A stretch of DNA of 64,000 bases from Diaphorobacter sp. HDW4A. GTDB lineage: Bacteria; Pseudomonadota; Gammaproteobacteria; Burkholderiales; Burkholderiaceae_C. The stretch spans positions 4,030,001 through 4,094,000 of the forward strand of contig NZ_CP049910.1 in NCBI RefSeq assembly GCF_011305995.1. The letters are read 5' to 3'. Shown in pieces: positions 26,949-35,360 of the stretch. The stretch's first letter is position 1. Every line of letters starts with the position of its first letter. The position numbers and the translations under genes are program-made. The notes beneath the pieces were generated by a model. It saw only the letters and a list, made by a program, of their open reading frames with translations. It had not been told where the DNA came from and did not search any database.

Positions 26949-27834
26949 TCTTCACATGCCTCATGAAAAGGGCGTGATCCTCGTTGTCGACGATGCACCC
27001 GATACCCTCGCCCTGCTCTGCGACACGTTGGATCTGCATGGCTACACCGTGCTCGTCGCGACTGACGGGGAAAGCGCGATCCAGCGACTGGCCTATGTGA
27101 TTCCCGATGCCATCCTGCTCGACGGCGTGATGCCCGGCGCGTCGGGCTTCGAGACCTGCCGGCGCATCAAGGCCGAGCCCGCATGGGCACACATTCCGGT
27201 GATCTTCATGACGGGCCTGGCCGAAACCGAGAACATCGTCGCGGGCTTCGACAGCGGCGGCGTGGACTATGTCGTCAAGCCGGTGCGCGAGGCCGAAATC
27301 CTCGCGCGCCTGACCACGCATGCGCGCAACGCACGCATCTCGCGCATGGTGCGCGACGCGGTGGATGTGGCGGGAACGGGCTCGTTGATCGTCGATGCAC
27401 AGGGTCGCATCGCCTGGGTGTCGCCGCTCGCTCAAGGCTGGCTTGCGACACTGCCACGCAGTCATTCAGACGCTGCGTTGCCCGATGCAATTCACCATGT
27501 GCTCACCAAGGACGATGTGCTGCATGTGACCGGTGACGACGGCAGGCCGCTGTGCATCCGCAATCTGGGATGCGCGGCGCTCGGAGAGACCATGCTGCTA
27601 CTGTCGCAGACCCCGGAGCCGCAGCGCAATGACCGCCTCGCCGATGCACGGCTCACTCCGCGCGAGACCGAGGTTCTGTCGTGGCTGGCCAAGGGCAAGA
27701 CCAACCGAGACATCTCCGAGATCCTCAGCATGAGCCCGCGCACGGTGAGCAAGCACCTTGAGCACATCTTCGAGAAGCTCGGCGTGGAGACGCGATCCGC
27801 CGCCGCCGCGCTCGCAAGCGGTGCAGTGGCATGA
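26932..27834 (+). CDS. LuxR-family DNA-binding response regulator
   Basis: 300-residue response regulator. The receiver domain has VILVVDDAPDT, phosphoacceptor Asp in PDAILLDGVMPG, FMTGLAE and the conserved Lys in DYVVKPVREAE. A short PAS-like middle section (GTGSLIVDAQGRIAWVSPL) leads to a C-terminal LuxR helix-turn-helix: LTPRETEVLSWLAKGKTN ... ILSMSPRTVSKHLEHIFEKLGV. It overlaps the end of the kinase receiver region by 17 bases, so the genes are translationally coupled cognates. The likely targets are the divergent urtABCDE-fmdAB operon and itself. Confidence 0.92.
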   Translation: MPPNTDLHMPHEKGVILVVDDAPDTLALLCDTLDLHGYTVLVATDGESAIQRLAYVIPDAILLDGVMPGASGFETCRRIKAEPAWAHIPVIFMTGLAETENIVAGFDSGGVDYVVKPVREAEILARLTTHARNARISRMVRDAVDVAGTGSLIVDAQGRIAWVSPLAQGWLATLPRSHSDAALPDAIHHVLTKDDVLHVTGDDGRPLCIRNLGCAALGETMLLLSQTPEPQRNDRLADARLTPRETEVLSWLAKGKTNRDISEILSMSPRTVSKHLEHIFEKLGVETRSAAAALASGAVA

Positions 27835-27860
27835 GCAACGTGGCATGCGGCGCTGATCGC

Positions 27861-29387
27861 TCAGTCAGCCTTGACGAGCCAGTTGCGCAGCTCAGTCTTG
27901 AGCACCTTGCCGTAGCTGTTCTTGGGCAAAGCATCGACAAAGCGATAGGACTTGGGCCGCTTGAAACGTGCGATGTGATCGAGACACAGTGCATCGAGCT
28001 CGGCATCATCAGGCCGCGCACCTTCACCCGTGACGAGGAAGGCGATGACCACCTCTCCCCAGTCCGCATCGCGCTGGCCAACGACCGCCACCTCGCTGAT
28101 CTGCGGATGCAGCAGCAACACCTCTTCGACCTCACGCGGATAGATGTTGGAGCCGCCCGAGATGATCACGTCCTTGGAGCGATCACGCAGCGTGAGAAAG
28201 CCGTCGGCATCCATGCTCGCCACATCGCCCGTGTGCAGCCAGCCGTTGCGCAGCGTGCTGTGCGTGGCGGCCTCATTCGCCCAGTAGCCCGCCATCACTG
28301 CATCGCCGCGCACGATCACCTCACCCAGTTCGCCGACCGGCACTTGACGGTCATCCGTATCGACCACGCGCACCTCGACACTGGCATGCGCCTTGCCGAC
28401 TGAGGCGATGCGCTCGGCCCAGCGCGGATGCGCTGCGTCCGCGATCTGCTCACGCGCGAGTGCGGTGATGGTCATCGGGCATTCGCCCTGGCCGTAGATC
28501 TGCACGAACTTCTGGCCCATGGTGTCGAGCGCGTTGCGCAGGTCTTCCACATACATCGGACCACCTCCGTAGACGATGGTCTTGAATCCATCCACATCCG
28601 CCCTCGAGCGGCGGATGTGATCAACGAGACGGTGCACCATGGTGGGCGCAGCGAACAGGCTCAGGTGACCGATGGATGCTGCCAGCTCCACGAGTTCGGC
28701 CGGATCAAAGCCGCCCGACACGGGCACCACATGCTTTGCGCCGCGCAGCATGTGTGCGTAGTTGTAGAGGCCCGCACCGTGCGACATGGGCGCGGCGTAG
28801 ACCATGGCGTCATGCATCTGCACATCGTCCACATCGGTGAAGTAGGCCATGGTCGTGGCGAGCAGGTTGCGGTGCGTCTGCATCACGCCCTTCGGCCTGC
28901 CCGTAGTACCGGATGTGTAGAACAGCGAGGCCACGTCATCGGGACGTTTGTCCTCCATCGCAAGCGGGTTTCCGTCGTTCACTGCGGCTTGCCACGCCGC
29001 GCTGCCGAAGACCAACAGATCGTAGGCCGCCGCGCCCGCATCCAGCGCCGAATCGTGCAGCTCGGGCGACACGCAGACCACACGCGCACCGGAGTTCTCG
29101 AGCACGTAGGCCAGCTCCTTGCTGTGCAGCTTGTAGTTCACCGGCACCGAGATCGCACCGGCCCAGTGGATGGCGTGCAGCGCCTCAAGATACTGCGGGC
29201 AGTTGGCGGAAAAGATGGCAACGCGGTCACCGGACCGCACGCCGCAGCTCTCGCGCAAATGGCCTGCGATGCGCGCCACGCGGTCCGCGAGCGTGCGGTA
29301 GTCGCAGACCAGCTGCGTTCCGGCAAAAACGGCGGGGCGTTCTCTATGCGCGAGTGCCGTGCGATGGAGCAGCTGCGAGATGTTCAT
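27861..29387 (-). CDS. AMP-dependent acyl-CoA ligase
   Basis: 508-residue adenylate-forming enzyme that activates a carboxylic acid to its CoA thioester. Motifs: P-loop YTSGTTGRPKGVMQTH, A5 YGQGECPMT (QGE replaces the more common QTE), A7 GWLHTGDVASMDADG, A8 RSKDVIISGGSNIYPREVEE and catalytic Lys in PKNSYGKVLKTEL. It is cytoplasmic, with the usual family length. Its start overlaps the thiolase stop (ATGA), showing translational coupling. The substrate cannot be read from sequence; aromatic or medium-chain acids are plausible. Confidence 0.9.
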   Translation of the reverse strand: MNISQLLHRTALAHRERPAVFAGTQLVCDYRTLADRVARIAGHLRESCGVRSGDRVAIFSANCPQYLEALHAIHWAGAISVPVNYKLHSKELAYVLENSGARVVCVSPELHDSALDAGAAAYDLLVFGSAAWQAAVNDGNPLAMEDKRPDDVASLFYTSGTTGRPKGVMQTHRNLLATTMAYFTDVDDVQMHDAMVYAAPMSHGAGLYNYAHMLRGAKHVVPVSGGFDPAELVELAASIGHLSLFAAPTMVHRLVDHIRRSRADVDGFKTIVYGGGPMYVEDLRNALDTMGQKFVQIYGQGECPMTITALAREQIADAAHPRWAERIASVGKAHASVEVRVVDTDDRQVPVGELGEVIVRGDAVMAGYWANEAATHSTLRNGWLHTGDVASMDADGFLTLRDRSKDVIISGGSNIYPREVEEVLLLHPQISEVAVVGQRDADWGEVVIAFLVTGEGARPDDAELDALCLDHIARFKRPKSYRFVDALPKNSYGKVLKTELRNWLVKAD

Positions 29388-30550
29388 CGCGCGCGCTCCA
29401 GAATGCTCACGTAATTGGCGACCGCCGAACCGCCCATGTTGAACACCGCGCCGAGTTCGGGATCGCGCACCTGGATGTCGCCCGCCTCGCCCATGAGCTG
29501 CATAGCGGACAGCACATGCATGGACACACCGGTCGCGCCGATGGGGTGGCCCTTGGCCTTGAGACCCCCGGACGCGTTGACCGGCAGGCGGCCATTGCGC
29601 ATCACCGTACCGTCCTCCAGCAGTCGATGGCCCTGCCCTTCCTGCGCCAGTCCCATGGCCTCGTAGGTGAGCAGCTCGGCGATGGTGAAGCAGTCATGCA
29701 CCTCGGCGAACGAGAGGTCGTTCACGCCCACATTCGCATGCTGGAGCGACTGCTGCCATGTGCGGCGCGGGCCTTCGAATTGCACAACGTCTCGCCCCTG
29801 CATCGGCAGGTAATCGTTGACCTGGGCGCGCGAGCGAAAGCGCACGGCGCGCGGAAAGTCTGCCAGCGCGTCGTCGCTTGCGAGAATCAGCGCGGCTGCG
29901 CCGTCCGAGACCAGCGAGCAATCGGTCTTGCGCAGCGGCGCCGCGATCATCGGGTTTTTGTCAGAGACGGTGTTGCAGAACTCGAAGCCCAGATCGCGTC
30001 GCATGTGAGCCCATGGGTTGAGCGCGCCGTTCGCATGGTTCTTGGCCGCGATGCGCGCGAGCGCCGCGCTGTGGTCACCATGGCGCGCAAAGTACTGCTG
30101 TGCAATCTTGCCGAAGATGCCGGGGAAGCCGCCATCGCCCGGCTGCACCTCGCCCGAGTAGCCGCAGTCGCCCAGAATGCGCGTGACCTCCGCGCCGCTC
30201 ACCGCCGTCATCTTCTCGGCACCGACAACCAATGCAACGCGCGCACGTCCAGCCTCAATGGCGTCACACGCCGCATACACGGCGGCCGAGCCCGATGCGC
30301 AGGCGTTTTCCAGTCGCGTGGCGGGCTTCCAGCGCAGGGCCGGGTCGGCCTGCAATGCCAACGACGATGCAAAGATGTCAGGCGCAAAACCGCCGTTGAG
30401 ATTGCCGAGCCAGATGCCGTCCACCGCCTGCCCGTCGATGCCCGCATGCGCCATGGCCTCAGACGCCGACTGGGTGATCAGCTGCTGAAGCGACAGGCCG
30501 TCGAGCTTGCCAAAGGGCAGATGCGCCCAACCCACGATTGCTACACCCAT
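29384..30550 (-). CDS. SCP2-type thiolase / acetyl-CoA acetyltransferase
   Basis: 388-residue thiolase-fold enzyme. The nucleophilic Cys lies in LENACASGSAAVYAA, the catalytic His in FAEVHDCFTIAELL, and the third box is NASGGLKAKGHPIGATG, all in the SCP2-thiolase form. It probably cleaves or forms 3-ketoacyl-CoA bonds. The start at 30550 is supported by AAGGAG 7 bases upstream. The acyl-CoA ligase gene overlaps its end by four bases. SCP2 thiolases often have a DUF35/OB-fold partner, but none is encoded beside it. Confidence 0.9.
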   Translation of the reverse strand: MGVAIVGWAHLPFGKLDGLSLQQLITQSASEAMAHAGIDGQAVDGIWLGNLNGGFAPDIFASSLALQADPALRWKPATRLENACASGSAAVYAACDAIEAGRARVALVVGAEKMTAVSGAEVTRILGDCGYSGEVQPGDGGFPGIFGKIAQQYFARHGDHSAALARIAAKNHANGALNPWAHMRRDLGFEFCNTVSDKNPMIAAPLRKTDCSLVSDGAAALILASDDALADFPRAVRFRSRAQVNDYLPMQGRDVVQFEGPRRTWQQSLQHANVGVNDLSFAEVHDCFTIAELLTYEAMGLAQEGQGHRLLEDGTVMRNGRLPVNASGGLKAKGHPIGATGVSMHVLSAMQLMGEAGDIQVRDPELGAVFNMGGSAVANYVSILERAR

Positions 30551-30575
30551 GTCCGTCTCCTTGATAGGGGTTGTT

Positions 30576-30589
30576 CCATGCAATCATGG
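30576..30589. promoter_or_regulatory. Short inverted repeat upstream of the thiolase gene
   Basis: CCATG-CAAT-CATGG dyad 26 bases upstream of the thiolase start, in the 115-bp space shared with alkB. Its size and place fit a repressor operator, but it is short and could arise by chance. Confidence 0.35.
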
Positions 30590-30665
30590 TACGAAGCCGC
30601 ACAGCCAGCGTACAGTCGCGCAACTACACTAGGGTTTACGCTTAATTCTTCCACTGACGCCGTTC

Positions 30666-31316
30666 ATGACCGCCGATCTCTTCGCTGACGATCCCCATGC
30701 GCCCAAGCCCTTGCGCCTCGGCGAAGAGGCCGTGCTGCTCAGGGGCTTCGCGCTGGGCGAAGCCGATGCATTGCTCGCCGACATCGCCGCGATCACCTCT
30801 CGTGCGCCGTTTCGGCACATGATCACTCCAGGCGGCAAATCCATGTCGGTGGCGACCAGCAGTTGCGGCGATCTCGGTTGGGTGAGCGACCTGCATGGCT
30901 ATCGCTACGCAAGCGCCGACCCGCTGAGTGGCCAGCCGTGGCCAAAGATTCCCAAGCGCTGGCTCGATCTCGCAGAGCGTGCCAAGCAGGCCGCAGGCTT
31001 TGCAGCGAGCAGCGCGCCCGATGCCTGCCTCATCAACCGCTACGCGCCCGGCGCACGGCTGTCGCTGCATCAGGACCGTGACGAGCGCGACTTCGGCGTG
31101 CCCATCATTTCGGTATCGCTCGGCCTGCCCGCCGTATTTCTATGGGGTGGAAACCGGCGCGCAGATCCGTATCGCACAATGGCCTTGTCGCATGGCGACG
31201 TGCTGCTCTGGGGCGGCGTGGATCGGCTGCGTTTTCATGGTGTAAGGCCGGTGACGCAAGATGCATTGGATCGAAGGATGTATCGATTCAACATCACCAT
31301 GCGCAAGGCGGCCTGA
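30666..31316 (+). CDS. alkB: AlkB-like DNA dealkylase (2-oxoglutarate/Fe(II) oxygenase)
   Basis: 216-residue enzyme that oxidatively removes alkyl groups from 1-methyladenine and 3-methylcytosine in DNA or RNA. The iron-binding HxD is in RLSLHQDRDERDF, the distal His in LRFHGVRPV, and the 2-oxoglutarate-binding Arg in RRMYRFNITMR. Upstream PGGKSMSVATSSCGDLGWV and NRYAPGA also match AlkB, and the length equals E. coli AlkB. It is divergent from the thiolase gene. No ada gene is adjacent and no Ada-box could be recognised. Confidence 0.94.
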   Translation: MTADLFADDPHAPKPLRLGEEAVLLRGFALGEADALLADIAAITSRAPFRHMITPGGKSMSVATSSCGDLGWVSDLHGYRYASADPLSGQPWPKIPKRWLDLAERAKQAAGFAASSAPDACLINRYAPGARLSLHQDRDERDFGVPIISVSLGLPAVFLWGGNRRADPYRTMALSHGDVLLWGGVDRLRFHGVRPVTQDALDRRMYRFNITMRKAA

Positions 31317-31446
31317 CGCCAAACGCTGCCCCGACGTCTCCCCTTGCGATGTAGGGCTATGGCCGAGCGGGTTGGTCGGCTGTCGGCAACTGGCTAGGAT
31401 TTCAAGCGGTTTCCGCCCTTTTCGTTTTCCCTAAAAAAGGATCTGC

Positions 31447-31815
31447 GTGCGCGTTCTATACGTCGAAGACAATGACCAGCTCAGAGAATCCATCACCCTG
31501 CTTCTGCAGGGTGATGACCGAGAGGTAAGCCCGTGCGCGAGTGCTGAGGAAGCGCTGGAATTGGATGCACTCAAGCCCTTTGATCTGGTGATCACCGACG
31601 TCTCGCTACCCGGCATCTCCGGGCTGGAGTTGAGCGCCCGCCTGCTCGGCGCTGACGTCACGCGCTGGATAGTGCTGTGCAGCGGCTACCAGCTCGATGA
31701 GCACATCCGCGACCTGGGCGGCCCAAACATACGCGCGCTCGTCAAACCGTTTGGCATCGACGAACTGGAATCCACGGTGAAGTCGGTGCAGGACGCGCTC
31801 AGCAGCCCGCACTGA
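31447..31815 (+). CDS. Single-domain response regulator
   Basis: 122-residue stand-alone receiver domain: VLYVEDNDQLRES, phosphoacceptor Asp in FDLVITDVSLPG, SGY in VLCSGYQLDE and the conserved Lys in ALVKPFGIDELE. It has no output domain. The start is GTG at 31447 with AAGGA about 6 bases upstream. No kinase gene is adjacent, so its partner is unknown. The 130-bp upstream gap contains a short GCGG/CCGC hairpin and a T-rich stretch that may end alkB transcription. Confidence 0.86.
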   Translation: MRVLYVEDNDQLRESITLLLQGDDREVSPCASAEEALELDALKPFDLVITDVSLPGISGLELSARLLGADVTRWIVLCSGYQLDEHIRDLGGPNIRALVKPFGIDELESTVKSVQDALSSPH

Positions 31816-31936
31816 ACAACAACCCACGCGCAACATCGCCCCTTCCTGCCTACATGTAGTAAGCGGATAACACCCGCGCGTGCCCAAGCCTGTCAACAAT
31901 GCGGGGAGCCCTTCCCACATCAAACAGGAGACACAC

Positions 31937-32518
31937 ATGGCAGGCAAGAAGATTCTGATGATTTGCGGCGACTACTGCGAGGACTACGAGACCATGGTGC
32001 CCTTCCAGGCACTGCTGGCCGTGGGCCACACCGTGCACGCCGTGTGCCCAGACAAGACGGCCGGCGACAGCATCAAGACGGCAATCCACGACTTCGAGGG
32101 TGCACAGACCTACAGCGAAAAGCCTGGCCACCACTTCACGCTCAATGCGACTTTCAGCGCCGTGAAGGCAGAAGACTACGACGCACTCGTCATCCCGGGC
32201 GGTCGCGGCCCCGAATACCTGCGCACCTACCCCGCCGTGGTCGCGGCCGTGCGCCATTTCTTCGACGCCAACAAGCCGGTGGCCGCCGTCTGCCATGGCG
32301 CGCAGTTGCTCGCGGGCGCGGGGGTACTCAAGGGCCGCACCTGCTCGGCCTACCCCGCCTGCCGTGTTGAAGTGGAACTGGCCGGCGGCACTTATGCCGA
32401 CATCGCCATCGACAAGGCCCACACTGACGGCAATCTGGTCTCGGCCCCCGCCTGGCCCGCGCACCCCGACTGGATCGCGCAATTTCTTGCCCTACTCGGC
32501 ACACGCATCCAGAACTGA
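31937..32518 (+). CDS. DJ-1/PfpI family protein
   Basis: 193-residue protein of the DJ-1/PfpI superfamily. It opens [18 protein letters not shown], has [14 protein letters not shown], and the nucleophile elbow [15 protein letters not shown] with the reactive Cys. Members act as glyoxalase/deglycase, chaperone or amidase; which one applies cannot be read here. The start at 31937 has AGGAG 6 bases upstream. A strong hairpin (32551-32586) follows the stop codon. Confidence 0.9.
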   Translation: MAGKKILMICGDYCEDYETMVPFQALLAVGHTVHAVCPDKTAGDSIKTAIHDFEGAQTYSEKPGHHFTLNATFSAVKAEDYDALVIPGGRGPEYLRTYPAVVAAVRHFFDANKPVAAVCHGAQLLAGAGVLKGRTCSAYPACRVEVELAGGTYADIAIDKAHTDGNLVSAPAWPAHPDWIAQFLALLGTRIQN

Positions 32519-32550
32519 CACTGGCAAGCTCGGCACAACGCTAGCCGGCT

Positions 32551-32586
32551 CACCCGCAAGGCCCAATTCAAGGCCTTTCGCGGGTG
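32551..32586 (+). terminator. Strong hairpin after the DJ-1/PfpI gene
   Basis: Inverted repeat CACCCGCAAGGCC ... GGCCTT(TC)GCGGGTG: 13 paired bases with a two-base bulge and an 8-base loop, starting 32 bases after the stop. No T-run follows, so it is not a classical intrinsic terminator and may instead stabilise the transcript end. Confidence 0.5.
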
Positions 32587-32663
32587 CTGTCATTCGTGTG
32601 ATGGATGAATGAATGCACAATGCGGTGGCCCTTTCACCCCCAAGAGTTCAAAGGAGACATGCT

Positions 32664-33038
32664 ATGTGCGAGGTATTCATCAGCGCGGACCCCAATCTCT
32701 ACGCCAGCCGGGCGCGCTCGGTGCGACTGCACGGCGTGGTGACCAGCATCCGCCTTGAAAACCTGTTCTGGAAGGTGCTCGAGGAAATCGCCACGCGCGA
32801 CGGGATGAGCGTGCCCCAGCTCTGCGCACGCCTGCACGACGAACTGCAGGAGGCCCACGGCAGCGTGGAAAACTTCACCTCGTTCCTGCGCGTGTGCTGT
32901 GGCCGCTACCTCGCCCTGCAACTCGCAGGCGGCATTCCGCAGGACTGCTCGATCCCGATCCGCAGCCTCAACGCGCAGCAGGTACTGGACACGGAACGTG
33001 AAACGCCTGTGACACACGCCCTGCGACGCGCTGGCTGA
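32664..33038 (+). CDS. Ribbon-helix-helix domain protein
   Basis: 124-residue protein beginning MCEVFISADPNLY. The segment SVRLHGVVTSIRLENLFWKVLEEIA has the strand-helix pattern of the RHH_4 family, with TSIRLE as the likely DNA-contacting strand, followed by a second helix around MSVPQLCARLHDEL. The C-terminal half has LRVCCGRYLA, with paired cysteines. It is probably a small DNA-binding regulator; targets are unknown. The start at 32664 has AAGGAG 8 bases upstream, better than the earlier in-frame ATG. Confidence 0.82.
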   Translation: MCEVFISADPNLYASRARSVRLHGVVTSIRLENLFWKVLEEIATRDGMSVPQLCARLHDELQEAHGSVENFTSFLRVCCGRYLALQLAGGIPQDCSIPIRSLNAQQVLDTERETPVTHALRRAG

Positions 33039-33049
33039 ACTGGCTGTCT

Positions 33050-33652
33050 TCAGCCCTTGGTCGACTCCACATCCACATCGACCGCATCACCAATCGCGTA
33101 GAAGTGCCCGCCTGCGATGTAATGCAGGCTGCGCAGCTCATCGGGAGCGTTCTCGAACAGCCAGTGCCCATCACGAAACACCCGTGAATCGGCCCACGCC
33201 CCGACGATCTCGCCGATGAACAGGTCATACGTCGACTGATTGTGCGGCTCGCTGATGAGCCTGCAGGCCATCCACGCGGAGCACCCAGCCACCAACGGCA
33301 GATCGAACCCCGGCAATTCGAGCCACTCCACGCCCGCACGTTCAAGCTTGCCCGAATCGGTCAGTGCACTGTGTGTCCCCACATGGTGCACCAGCTGGGC
33401 CTGTGCAACGGTAGGCACCTGAATCACGAACTCCCCACTCCGCTCCACCAGCGCCCGCGTGCGCGTCGCCTTGTCGATCACCACCGTGAGCTTGCCGGGC
33501 GAGAAATCCAAAGCACAAGCCCAAGCCGCCGCCATCACATTCACCTCACCCGCATGCTGCGCAGACACCAGCACCGTCGGCCCATGGTTGAGCAGACGAT
33601 AGGCCTTGGTGAGATCAACGGGAAGGACAAATGACGAGGAAACAGACGGCAT
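33050..33652 (-). CDS. Flavin reductase-like domain protein
   Basis: 200-residue protein of the flavin reductase/FMN-binding split-barrel family: GPTVLVSAQHAGEVNVMAAAW at the N-terminus, KLTVVIDKATRTRALVERSGEF (part), SALTDSGKLERAGVEW and LFIGEIVGAW. It probably reduces or binds FMN as a small oxidoreductase component; the oxygenase partner is not adjacent. The start is uncertain between GTG 33661 and ATG 33652; no clear ribosome site favours either. Confidence 0.88.
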   Translation of the reverse strand: MPSVSSSFVLPVDLTKAYRLLNHGPTVLVSAQHAGEVNVMAAAWACALDFSPGKLTVVIDKATRTRALVERSGEFVIQVPTVAQAQLVHHVGTHSALTDSGKLERAGVEWLELPGFDLPLVAGCSAWMACRLISEPHNQSTYDLFIGEIVGAWADSRVFRDGHWLFENAPDELRSLHYIAGGHFYAIGDAVDVDVESTKG

Positions 33653-33998
33653 GGGAATCACAAAAAAGAAGAAGCCAGAGATCGCAAAGTATCACCCAAG
33701 ACCAAATTACCCAACGACCCAGACGTAGCGGGCCACCGAAGCGCAAGCGAGACTCGATCAACCACCCCAATGGGAAGACAGGCCCTCAGGCCAGGCGTCG
33801 AAGCCGCAGACGGCAGGTTCATACGGCAAGGCTTCGCAACAACGCATGAGGGCCTATATTGCCGCTTCCAAACGACCCACCAACCGACGCCAACGGCTTC
33901 GTACAAACAAAAAGCCAAACAAAAATGCCCAGAGACAAAAGCCTCCGGGCATCCCTCAACCTCCGAACTCATCTGTTGATGAGCCTACGCATACCAAA
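33653..33998. other. Non-coding gap between flavin reductase and type I secretion genes
   Basis: About 345 bases with no credible gene. The part nearest the membrane-fusion gene holds an intrinsic terminator (33917-33952). The rest is A-rich, with no repeat or RNA gene that I could recognise. Confidence 0.6.
33917..33952 (-). terminator. Rho-independent terminator of the type I secretion operon
   Basis: On the minus strand, ATGCCC-(GGAG...CTCT)-GGGCAT forms a stem with an inner GAG/CTC pair and is followed by TTTTTG and TTTGGCTTTTTG. It lies about 50 bases after the stop of the membrane-fusion gene, the last gene of the leftward operon. Confidence 0.75.
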
Positions 33999-35360
33999 TC
34001 ATCTTTCTCGCAAAGCCTCTCTTCCTTTGTTGAATGGCTTGATCAGGTATTGCATGACGGTCTTGCTGCCGGTCAGAATTTCCACCGACGCAATCATCCC
34101 TGGACTGATCGGAAACACCTTCTCATCGCGCTTGAGATGATCCGCCTCAGTGCGGATGAACACCCGGTAGTAGTACTGGTCACGCTTCACATCGTCCTGG
34201 ATCGTATCGGGCGAAATCGTCACCACCTTGGCGGGCAGGCCGCCATAGATCGAGTAGTCGTACGCCGTGATCTTCACCGTCGCCGTTTGACCGGGGTGGA
34301 TGAAGGCGATGTCGCGCGGAGAAATCCGCGCCTCGACCAGCAGCTTCTCATCCAGCGGCACGATTTCCATGAGCTTGCCGTTGGGCGGAATCACGCCGCC
34401 GACCGTGGTGATCGCGATGTCCTTGACTACGCCGCGCACCGGCGAATTGAAGGTCAAACGCGTCAGCGCATCGGCGCGGCCACGGGTCACTTGACGCAGC
34501 GATTCGATTTCCGCATTCGCCTTGGCGAGATCCTCGCGCGCCTTCACCAGATACTGACTGCGTGCGTCTGCCATGCGGGTCGTGAGATCGTTGGCCTGGC
34601 GCTTGAGGCGCAGCACTTCCACATCGCTCGCAGCGCCGCGCACGACCAGCGGCTCGGTCAGGGACAGCTCCTTGCGCACCAGCATCAACGCTTCCTGCAG
34701 ACCCGCAATCGTTCCTGCAAGACCTTCGCGTCGGGAGGCGTAGAGCGCGGTTTCGGTGCGCACCAGATCGCCATCAGACCGCACGTCATCAGGAAACTTC
34801 AGCGGCGTGCCGTTCACTTCCGCATAGAGACGCGCCGAGGTCGCCTGCGATGCACGCATGCGCACGGCGCTTTCCTGCACTGTGGCCTCGCTCTTGGTAC
34901 GGTCGAGCTGCGCCAGCACCTCGCCCGCTTCGACAATATCACCCTCCTTGACCTTGAGCTCGACCAGAATACCGCCTTCGAGCGACTGGATGATCTGCTC
35001 GCGCGATGAAGGAATCACCTTGCCCGTGCCGGTCGACACTTCGGAAAGCTCGAACTCGCTGGCCCATATGGCGAACGCCGCGACCAGCAGCGCCAATATC
35101 CAGACGATCAGAAACGGTAGTGGCAACCCCACACGCTTGCTCGGCGAGTTCACCGGCAACGGGGGCATCTTGCGCATCATTGAGCCACCACCCGGACCAC
35201 CGCCCACGCGCTTGACGTTCACCGTCGTTTTCTGGGGCATCACATTCTTCGCCGTCCCCGCAGCAAGATCAGAACTTCCCAGTGCAGACTGAGAGTGGGT
35301 TTGCCCGGACAGCATGGGCTCGGGCCTTTCATTCGCGTTCATCGCGTCATGCCTTGCCAT
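33999..35360 (-). CDS. HlyD-family type I secretion membrane-fusion protein
   Basis: 453-residue periplasmic adaptor linking the inner-membrane ABC exporter to the TolC-like channel. The first ~75 residues are cytoplasmic and Gly/Pro-rich. One membrane helix lies at about 78-100 (PFLIVWILALLVAAFAIW). A lipoyl/barrel-sandwich half-motif (QSLEGGILVELKVKEGD) and a long coiled coil (~170-310) follow, then LTFNSPVRGVVKDIAITT, and the HlyD C-terminal block ISPGMIASVEILTGSKTV. It overlaps the ATPase gene by 14 bases. The adhesin gene in the same island is the obvious cargo. It corresponds to LapC in Pseudomonas. Confidence 0.93.
   Translation of the reverse strand: MARHDAMNANERPEPMLSGQTHSQSALGSSDLAAGTAKNVMPQKTTVNVKRVGGGPGGGSMMRKMPPLPVNSPSKRVGLPLPFLIVWILALLVAAFAIWASEFELSEVSTGTGKVIPSSREQIIQSLEGGILVELKVKEGDIVEAGEVLAQLDRTKSEATVQESAVRMRASQATSARLYAEVNGTPLKFPDDVRSDGDLVRTETALYASRREGLAGTIAGLQEALMLVRKELSLTEPLVVRGAASDVEVLRLKRQANDLTTRMADARSQYLVKAREDLAKANAEIESLRQVTRGRADALTRLTFNSPVRGVVKDIAITTVGGVIPPNGKLMEIVPLDEKLLVEARISPRDIAFIHPGQTATVKITAYDYSIYGGLPAKVVTISPDTIQDDVKRDQYYYRVFIRTEADHLKRDEKVFPISPGMIASVEILTGSKTVMQYLIKPFNKGREALRER

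Noticed and set aside
26313..26977. Arg-rich C-terminal extension of the sensor kinase
   Set aside because: It is the out-of-frame reading of a clear receiver domain, produced by the single-base frameshift.
31355..31385. tRNA-like GGCCGAGCGGGTTGG motif
   Set aside because: It resembles the D-arm of Ser/Leu tRNAs, but no acceptor stem, anticodon arm or T-arm follows.
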